Positions 14,821-16,299 of a stretch of DNA of 16,299 nucleotides are shown one piece after another. Origin of the DNA: JAWLCQ01 sp041687095 (lineage in GTDB: Bacteria; Planctomycetota; Phycisphaerae; SM23-33); NCBI GenBank assembly GCA_041687095.1, contig JAWLCQ010000104.1, positions 1 to 16,299 on the forward strand. The letters are read 5' to 3'. Made by a program: the position numbers and the translations under genes. The notes beneath the pieces are model-generated. The model saw only the letters and a list, made by a program, of their open reading frames with translations, was not told where the DNA came from and searched no databases. How positions within the stretch are numbered: position 1 is the first letter of the stretch; every line of letters starts with the position of its first letter.

Positions 14821-16188
14821 ATGCATGCGGACAGGGAGACCGCGCTGTGGGTGGTGCGGCGGTTGCGGGAGGCGGGGTTCGAGGCCCTGTTCGCGGGCGG
14901 GTGCGTCCGCGACATGGAGCTGGGGATCGCGCCGGCCGACTACGACGTGGCCACCTCCGCGACGCCCCAGGACGTGCAGCGGCTGTTCCGGCGGGTGCTG
15001 CTGGTGGGGGCGCAGTTCGGGGTCGCCGTCGTGGTGCGGAACCGCCGGCACGTGGAGGTGGCGACGTTCCGCAGCGACGTGTCGTACTCCGACGGGCGGC
15101 GGCCGGACGCGGTGCGGTTCTCCAGTCCGCGGGAGGACGCGTTGCGGCGGGACTTCACGATCAACGGGATGTTCTACGATCCGATCGCGGGGCGGCTGAT
15201 CGACTACGTGGGGGGGCGGGCGGACCTGGAGCGGGGCGTGGTGCGGACGATCGGTCCGCCGGAGGCGCGGTTCGGGGAGGACTACCTGCGGCTGATCCGG
15301 GCGGTGCGTTTCGCGGCGCGGTTCGGGTTCGCGATCGAACCGGAGACGGCGGCGGCGGTGCGGCGGTTCGCGCCGCGCATCGCGTCGGTGAGCGGGGAGC
15401 GGATCTACGACGAGTTGGGCAAGATGCTCACGCGGGAGGGTGGGGCGGCGGCGCTGCGGTGCATGCACTCGCTGGGGTTGGCGAGGCCCGTGCTGCCGGA
15501 GCTGTTCGCGGGCTCTGGGGAGAGCGAGGCGGCCGGCGGTGCGGGCGCGGCGAGCGGGCATCCGCCCGAGGGGCACGGCTGTGAACAGCCCAGCCGTGGC
15601 ACCCGGCCCGGGGACGGGGCGGAGGCGGACGCCGCGGGGGCGGACGCCGCGGCGGCGGAGGCGTGGGAGCGGAGCGTGGAGCGGGTGGAGAGCGTCTCGG
15701 GGCGGGGGGACCTGACGCTGGCGGTGGGGGCGTTGCTGTGCGAGCTGGACGCCCCCGCCATCCGCGCCGTCACCCGCCGCTGGGGGGCGTCCAACGAGGT
15801 CCGCGACGCCGTCACGTTCTTCTCCGCCCACCGCGAGGAGTGGCGCATCGCTCCGGACATGCCGCTGTGCGACCTCAAGCGGCGGCTGGGGAGCGAGCAT
15901 TTCGGGCGGCTGCGGCGGATCTGGCGGTTCGAGGAGCGGCGGGAGCGAGGCAGCGCACCGAACGACCGTCGCCTGGCGCGGCGGATCCGGGCCATCGACC
16001 CCGAGCAGATCGCCCCGCCGCCGTTCGTGACGGGGGATGATCTGATCGCGCTGGGCATGCGGCCGGGCCCGGAGTTGGGGCGGCTTCACCGGGCGCTGTA
16101 CGACGCCCAGCTCAACGAGGAGCTTGGCAGCCGCGAGGCCGCCCTGGCCGCGGCGGCGAGCCTCGCCCAGGGCGAGCAGGAAGCGTGA
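14821..16188 (+). CDS. cca: CCA-adding enzyme / poly(A) polymerase (class II tRNA nucleotidyltransferase)
   Basis: The 455-residue product adds CCA to tRNA 3' ends or, in some relatives, poly(A) to RNA. The nucleotidyltransferase head has GGCVRD (26-31), metal-binding Asp40 and Asp42 (ADYDVATSATP), RRDFTINGM (109-117) and GRLIDYVGG (124-132). The neck has EDYLRLIRAVRFAARFGF (153-170) and ERIYDELGKML (193-203). A low-complexity Gly/Ala/Asp-rich insert (about 231-282) interrupts the body and includes a segment encoded by a palindromic repeat (about 251-261). Two ATGs are possible: GAAAGGAG at 14804-14811 is 9 nt before 14821 but only 3 nt before 14815, so 14821 was preferred. CCA-adding and poly(A) activities cannot be separated here. 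Confidence 0.92.
   Translation: MHADRETALWVVRRLREAGFEALFAGGCVRDMELGIAPADYDVATSATPQDVQRLFRRVLLVGAQFGVAVVVRNRRHVEVATFRSDVSYSDGRRPDAVRFSSPREDALRRDFTINGMFYDPIAGRLIDYVGGRADLERGVVRTIGPPEARFGEDYLRLIRAVRFAARFGFAIEPETAAAVRRFAPRIASVSGERIYDELGKMLTREGGAAALRCMHSLGLARPVLPELFAGSGESEAAGGAGAASGHPPEGHGCEQPSRGTRPGDGAEADAAGADAAAAEAWERSVERVESVSGRGDLTLAVGALLCELDAPAIRAVTRRWGASNEVRDAVTFFSAHREEWRIAPDMPLCDLKRRLGSEHFGRLRRIWRFEERRERGSAPNDRRLARRIRAIDPEQIAPPPFVTGDDLIALGMRPGPELGRLHRALYDAQLNEELGSREAALAAAASLAQGEQEA
15574..15603. repeat. Palindromic repeat inside the CCA/PAP coding sequence
   Basis: CACGGCTG (15574-15581) pairs with CAGCCGTG (15591-15598) around TGAACAGCC, followed by GCACC. It matches the hairpin arm at 16270-16299 with few differences. 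It stays in frame and encodes HGCEQPSRGT-like residues inside a low-complexity insert, so the enzyme tolerates it. Confidence 0.88.
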
Positions 16189-16226
16189 TACACATGCCCC
16201 TTACTGCAGCAACGCGCCCCGCGCCG

Positions 16227-16299
16227 GGTGCCACGGCTGCGCCGTTCGCAGCCGTGTCCTCCCTGGCAGCACGGCTGCGAACAGCGCAGCCGTGGCACC
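16227..16299. repeat. 30-bp inverted repeat after the CCA/PAP gene
   Basis: Arms at 16227-16256 and 16270-16299 are reverse complements over 30 bp with one mismatch, around the loop TCCTCCCTGGCAG. The right arm alone forms the same small hairpin as the copy inside the coding sequence. The pairing may extend past the window edge. It begins 38 bp after the stop codon; terminator function is possible but no T-run is visible. Confidence 0.92.

Overview
The window looks like a chromosomal stretch of a GC-rich planctomycete, probably near Phycisphaerae. This is inferred from very high GC, a sulfatase without a signal peptide, an alpha/alpha-toroid lipoprotein, single genes separated by long spacers, and spacers full of short palindromic and degenerate repeats of a kind I recall from planctomycete assemblies. 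No rRNA, tRNA, transposase, integrase or CRISPR array was found.

Layout: a hexapeptide-repeat acyltransferase (206-775) sits between a 16-bp tandem repeat and a 16-bp inverted repeat. After a repeat-rich gap, a sulfatase (minus strand) diverges from a toroid lipoprotein (plus strand). A hipBA toxin-antitoxin operon (minus) lies downstream of gluQ (minus), and gluQ diverges from a two-domain WHy/LEA14-type lipoprotein across a 26-bp perfect hairpin. A FitAB/VapBC-type module (minus) overlaps the tail of that lipoprotein gene and has a palindromic operator over its promoter. An 880-bp gap holds four copies of a palindromic element. Next come an aldo/keto reductase, a YhcH/YiaL-family protein and a DUF456 membrane protein, all plus strand.

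From 11.4 to 13.5 kb lies a compact Type II restriction-modification pair: a D12-class adenine methyltransferase with a GTG start, followed one base after its stop by a DpnII-like PD-(D/E)XK endonuclease. The next 1.3 kb is non-coding and is a mosaic of at least five repeat families. The window ends with a CCA-adding enzyme/poly(A) polymerase whose ORF contains an in-frame copy of the palindrome that also forms a large hairpin just after its stop.

How the genes work together: the clear functional units are hipBA, the FitAB-like pair and the R-M pair. The remaining genes are housekeeping (gluQ, CCA/PAP) or single metabolic and envelope genes. Six genes share a GGAG-core ribosome-binding site (exactly GAAAGGAG in five), which fixes several starts. 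The R-M genes and hipB instead use an AAGGA/GTG start and an apparently leaderless start, which fits separate acquisition. I see no clear new multi-gene system. The most unusual content is the repeat ecology: a palindrome inside a coding sequence, a hairpin loop that carries the complement of a nearby tandem repeat, and a four-copy hairpin-plus-tail element.
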